Below, one piece after another: positions 59,391-64,000 of a DNA stretch of 64,000 bases (position 1 is its first letter; each line of letters begins with the position of its first letter). A program made the position numbers and the translations under genes. Where the stretch lies: contig JACDQD010000010.1 of the NCBI GenBank assembly GCA_019843655.1, forward strand, positions 5,377,637-5,441,636. The letters run 5' to 3'. This DNA comes from Lethocerus indicus (lineage: Eukaryota; Arthropoda; Insecta; Hemiptera; Belostomatidae). The notes under the pieces are model-generated. The model was not told the DNA's origin. It ran no database searches and saw only the letters and a program-made list of their open reading frames with translations.

Positions 59391-60799
59391 ATGGGTTTAA
59401 CGCCCCCACCAATGGCATACTTACTGAAGATTAGTTACGACCACCTTTAATACCCTAAACGAAATTTCCAAGTCTTTGTCGCCAATATATAGCGTAGATA
59501 GTGATAGGGTACATAATAGCCTTTATTCACGTAGGCTCAAATTCAAATTTGACATTTCGTCCCTAAGTAGGGTTCTTTCTTTATAATGTTATTTATAGGA
59601 TTTATGACGAAATGTTTTATTTTTAGTATCTATTATAGCGCCCTGAAGATACTGCGGTATTTGATAACAATTTATCGGAGTTTTTCCCCGCGGTTGGAAA
59701 CGAGCTCTTTCCGTATTTTTTCCTATCACGTTTTCGGCCGTATAATTTAAATGGCGAGCCGAAAAATAAATGGAACAACGCGCATAGGTTGAATTGTAAA
59801 TACAAAGGGATCCCGCGATGAATTCCTCTGTCTGGATTAATGCGGTCATCCGCCGAACCCGAACTGCCTACCGGGCCGAAACACATCACACGGGTGGTGG
59901 AAATCAAAGGAAAACCCCCCCCCCCCGGGCACTGAATTTCTTCATACGAAATGTATACACAGAGTCGCACTGTTGATGAAATCCGGCGGGAAAACTGACT
60001 CCCAGGACGTCTTCGCTTTTAATACAGAAAAGCGGGGAAAACTCGTGGGAAAAGTTTGAACGCGAGTTGTACAAAAGTCTGCGGCCTCAACGCCTTCCTG
60101 GAAAATTCCTGTCCTTGCGATTCATAATTTAATGACAATAAAAAATATGAATTTGGTTGACACCATAGGTCCAATTCCATCCTTTATTTTTAATGGTAAA
60201 TGGTAGATATGCGATCGTATACAGTAGCATTCTGAATACAGTGGTTTTCAAAAGGTAACATGGGAAAACTTGGATTATTTAAAAATATTTCGGAAACTAT
60301 TAGAGCTCCTTGTATTTCAAAAGAAGGAAAATGAACAGTACTGCCACAGAAATCATGTGAATTAGTAGATGTGGTCGTGAACACTTCTGGATCCTGTGTT
60401 CTTGAGTACAACGGCTGTATAAACCGCAATGAGTTTTCATGAAAAATATATTCTACTGGAGGTGAGGGAACACTTAATCAGGGGCAAAGGGCAGGTCTGA
60501 ATGGATTCAGGGCATAGAATGCGCCACGACTGCTAAACTGGCGCCCCGTTCTGATCTTTTGTCGGGTTTGTTTAGTTTAAACCCAAAGCACACACGCGTC
60601 CACCCACAAGCGTTAAATTCTACCCAGTACTCGACACAACGCTTTCTTGGCTGTTGTTTCAGTCGGAATTGGTTGCGTGTACCACTTGTCTTCGCAACAG
60701 AACTGTAGGCATTTCAAATAAAATATGGTGGCGCCCAATTATATTCGCAAAATGCAAACTGAACGTCCATAAATTTTTAATAATACGTTCTTATTTAAA

Positions 60800-61356
60800 T
60801 TATCCCCATACCCGACTCAAAAGAATCGACTAAAACAGAAAATTTGGACTCTTAAGGCCATTACTAAAACGGACATCAAAATGGACCTTAAGTAACAAAT
60901 CTACAAAGCGATACATAAACCGACATGGACATACGGCATAGAGCTATGGGGTTCCACCGAGACTCGCATCCAGAGATTTCAGTCAAAACTCCTTCGCACC
61001 ATCCTTAATGCTCCCCGGTATGTTTCTAACCAGACAATCCACCATGACCTCAACATACCGACAGTCGACGAAGTCACAAAATCCCGGTTCCCGAAGTTCC
61101 ACTCCCGCCTTTCTCCTTATCCCAATCCACTCGTTCAGTCCCTCTCCTCTCTTACCCATCCATTATCCCCCCGCGTCGGCTTAAACGCCGCTGGCCTAGA
61201 GATCTTCTTAGCCCTTAGACTATTATAGTGCTTGTGTGAAAAGTGCCATCTTTGGGTACTTCCTTTTATTACGAAACGCATGTGGAAAAAAAATCGGCAC
61301 TTGTACTTATAACATTCATGTTGATTGTACAAAATAAAAAAAAGGTTAAAAAAAAA
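60800..61356 (+). mobile_element. Jockey-clade LINE 3' end, 5'-truncated
   Basis: Encodes the C-terminal tail of a Jockey-type ORF2: QKNRLKQKIWTLKA, an in-frame stop, then YKAIHKPTWTYGIELWG, RIQRFQSKLLRTILNAPRYV, NQTIHHDLNIPTVDEV and FPKFHSRLSPYPNPLVQSL. The expected end RRLKRRWPRDLLSP is present only in a shifted frame, after a C-run near 61168. A 3' UTR of about 130 bases and an A-rich tail (AAAATAAAAAAAAGG, TTAAAAAAAAA) end at 61356, matching the tail of the copy at 4.2 kb. The stop and the frameshift show that it is dead. No clear target-site duplication is found, and the left boundary is approximate. Confidence 0.88.
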
Positions 61357-64000
61357 TTTGTATTATATTTCCATAAAATTAAGGACGCGAAACGGGAGAT
61401 GGAAGATCCAGATTGGAGACAGTAGGGTGCGTTGGTTATTTTCCTTAATATTTTCAACTGTAAAGTTTGGATTTTGTTGATTTTTGTCGGTTTCGGGGAA
61501 ACCGGAAAATCTCTTATTCAACAAAATATTTACAGTTTTATAATTATTCAAAAAATATGATTCGCTTAAGTTTCGAACGGACAATGCCGCAGCTCAATAT
61601 CCATTGCAAAGACGCGATTCTTCGGTATAGACCCTGAATTACTGCGGGCCTGAAAATCGGTTTAACCTTGTCGAAATAACATCTCCATCGCGTTTTATCA
61701 TTCGACGGGGGACAGAATGAAAGGCGGTTTATCTAAGGCGGTTTTTAGCCTTGGGTGTGGGGGAAAAAATATGACTGTTCCAGGTTGGAGGTGAACAATG
61801 CCTCATCAACGCCATTCAAGCCCAGAGACACCCCCCCCCCGCGGGTCGGACTCTGGGGGGAAATTGCGACGAAGACCACTGGCATTATGGGAAACAGAGA
61901 GCCCGTTGAAGGGCCACCGCCCAGATTGCTAGCGTAAATTGGAGAATTTCAATGTTCTTCCGTCGAATAATAATATTTGTTTACCCCGCCGCACCTAAGT
62001 ATAGTTCAAACGGGCCTTTAAAATTTTCATTTTAAAAATAATAATTTAATTGTACATGGACTATGAAAAACCCAAGATTTTTGAGCAGAATAAATCGTCA
62101 CCCAATGAGTAAATGGCAGATTGACTCTTTTCTGAAATTCTGTTACTTTAAAATGTTGATTTGTTTTAACGGACATATTTACAAGGTCTTTCAGAACGAG
62201 AGCAAACCGTCTATAATTTTCTTTTCAAGTCGGAATAATTATTTGCCAGATTCAAAATAATCAAAAAATTATCGTCCCCTCTATATTTATCCCGTATGTC
62301 GCTCATTTCTAGCGAAAATTCCCGAATAGCTACTCATGAGAATTGAATCTTGAGTTATTTAATACAACGCTGCATGAATTAAAAATGCCCTTCCGACGTT
62401 CCGAAAATAATTCCCCAATGGATTTTATCAATAATGTTAGAAAAAAATAAAATTTCTATGTATTTTCCCAGCGTTGAAAACTTTTGTCCTCATGTAAAGT
62501 TGTATATTCGGTGTATTCAGGTTGAGATATTACTTTGAATATACGCTTATTGACATTTTCTTCAATTTAACGTTGTCTCTGAATTTTACAAATGACAGCG
62601 TATACCTTCCGCCTAACGTCAGTTCGCTCTGTTATTTAGTATTGGCATTTCGTTGAGAACATATTGGTAGGAGATGTTCCATACCTTCGCGAAAAGAAAA
62701 CCGACGCGCTTCCTTACTTATCTCTGAAAGACAGTGCCGTTCGGTAGGTAATAAGTGTTTCCCAAAGGGAGAGACATGAATAGGAAATTTTGATTTTAAC
62801 TAACCAAGTGCTGAAACAAAGATTCTGATAGAAACGGTCCGTATATTTTCCTTAGGGTATTTTGATACGTTCCGATGCTAATGTGTGTCATCCCCCGTAA
62901 TTGTTTACACATCGCGGGGGCCCTCCACCACCCCCAACGGCGTGTTACGCTTGAATAATAAGCGCCACACGCCGACATACAAGAGTTAACAAGCTTCCAC
63001 GCTCTCCGGCCCGTTCTCGTACAAGGCTGAAGACGAGAGAGAGAGAGAGAGTGTGAGGGAGGGAGGGAGGAAGAGAGATAGGTGGAAGAGCGTTGAGGAA
63101 CGGTTGCCGGGTAAGCTTCTAATTGAAGGTTCATTAAAATTAATGAATTACCGGAGGCACACGTCTCCCCATTCCCCTTCTTAAACAGATTCAAAACAAC
63201 CCCCGCCCGCCACCCCCTCCACAGCATTGTTCGCCGCTGTAAACCCCGTACCATAAAATATCTCATTTACGCCGAGAACGTTAACCAATCTGTCGAGTAT
63301 CAGAAAAGTACTGGGAAGAGTCGAGAGGTTAGTTCGCAACAAATTATTTGAGCAGGGGGGTGTGGTGTTTTGAATCTTCTGAAGAACGGTGATGGGGTTG
63401 TTCGTTACGCGTATTAATACTTCGCTGACAGTTTGCCTAATGTTTTCGGCCTAAGATGTTGAGTGCCTGTCCCCCCCTTCGTGTTTCATCCGGCTATGTA
63501 CGGAGTATGTTTTCTTTATGTCATGATGACAGGACTTTGAAATGTTGTAGAAACCGCGGGCTGAATTAGAAAATCACCGCCTATATTGGTCGTTTGAGTT
63601 AATGAAAGTTGTATGGACACAAACCGAGCTGTATTTTCTCTCCGGCCGGCTAAATGGCCCGTTGTGTTTCGAAATTTGCCGGTTACGATTTCTCCGACTG
63701 CACGATCCTTTCCTTATATTCATATCCGGCCGGCAGGCGGGCGATATCACGGAATGGTCGGAACACGCGAGCGGAACCCGTCATCGATTTGCAAACTCGC
63801 AAAAACGACATGCCGGGTCGGAGCTAGTATTACTCGACTGTCTCTCCAATTCGCCTTATTAATTAGTACCACATGTCGGTTATCCTACGTATAACACTGC
63901 GTTTTGAAACACTTAATTTATATAATTGGATTGAGGTTAGACTAGTTTGGAATATTAAGCCGACAATAGGACCCTCATCATTATCGGGTATTTGGTGCGT
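61357..64000. other. Intergenic or intronic DNA
   Basis: No gene supported. A GA-rich tract lies at 63034-63085. Overlapping frames at 63600-63900 sit in a GC patch with no splice or promoter context. Confidence 0.3.
63034..63052. repeat. (GA)n microsatellite
   Basis: About nine GA units followed by GGGA-rich DNA. Confidence 0.85.

Larger units (their letters stand above)
57640..60790. other. Intergenic or intronic DNA
   Basis: No gene supported. CT-rich and TA repeats at 59.2-59.4 kb account for several apparent frames. Nothing else recognised. Confidence 0.3.

Noticed and set aside
1..64000. CRISPR arrays, bacterial operons, phage or viral genomes
   Set aside because: No direct-repeat/spacer arrays, ribosome-binding sites or viral coding blocks were seen; the window is ordinary arthropod nuclear DNA in organisation.

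Overview
This is a gene-poor stretch of arthropod nuclear DNA, most likely from an insect, with a fairly large genome. The evidence is GT-AG introns, AATAAA poly(A) signals, TATA boxes followed by TCAGT-type initiators, a Jockey-type LINE, tRNA-like SINE heads, and a mosaic of AT-rich DNA with CpG-containing GC patches, G-runs and dinucleotide microsatellites. There is no operon structure, Shine-Dalgarno site, rRNA, phage or CRISPR array. I cannot name the order.

Left end (1-9.2 kb). A single long coding exon (315-1238, + strand) follows a strong splice acceptor. It encodes an unrecognised 307-residue hydrophilic protein, probably complete, with a poly(A) signal about 300 bases beyond its stop. 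Between 8.05 and 9.2 kb lies the best complete gene: TATA box, initiator-like TSS, a signal-peptide exon, one 673-base intron, a second exon and a poly(A) signal. Together these encode a 97-residue secreted Pro/Ser/Gly-rich peptide that I do not recognise. Between the two genes are a SINE head and a 5'-truncated Jockey LINE copy with a perfect 13-bp target-site duplication.

Middle and right (9.2-64 kb). No long gene was found. Three short plus-strand exon candidates with good splice signals (19.83, 23.74 and 24.76 kb) share one continuous open frame, so the region may be introns of a large gene. A further exon candidate sits at 44.7 kb. A possible short TATA-driven gene lies at 38.4-38.9 kb. 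Minus-strand exon candidates (57.5, 46.7, 34.6 and 29.2 kb) are phase-compatible but weaker. A second Jockey LINE 3' end is at 60.8-61.36 kb.

The most interesting signal is a dispersed repeat family (12.1, 13.5, 20.9, 37.1 and 45.1-45.8 kb, with fragments at 21.25 and 47.0 kb). Most copies are inverted dimers. Three carry a hammerhead-ribozyme-like core (CTGAAGA, hairpin, GAA, a two-bp stem III, GTC cleavage triplet, and in one copy a perfect 5-bp stem I). This combination resembles Penelope-like retroelements, which are known to carry hammerheads, but no reverse transcriptase is present here.
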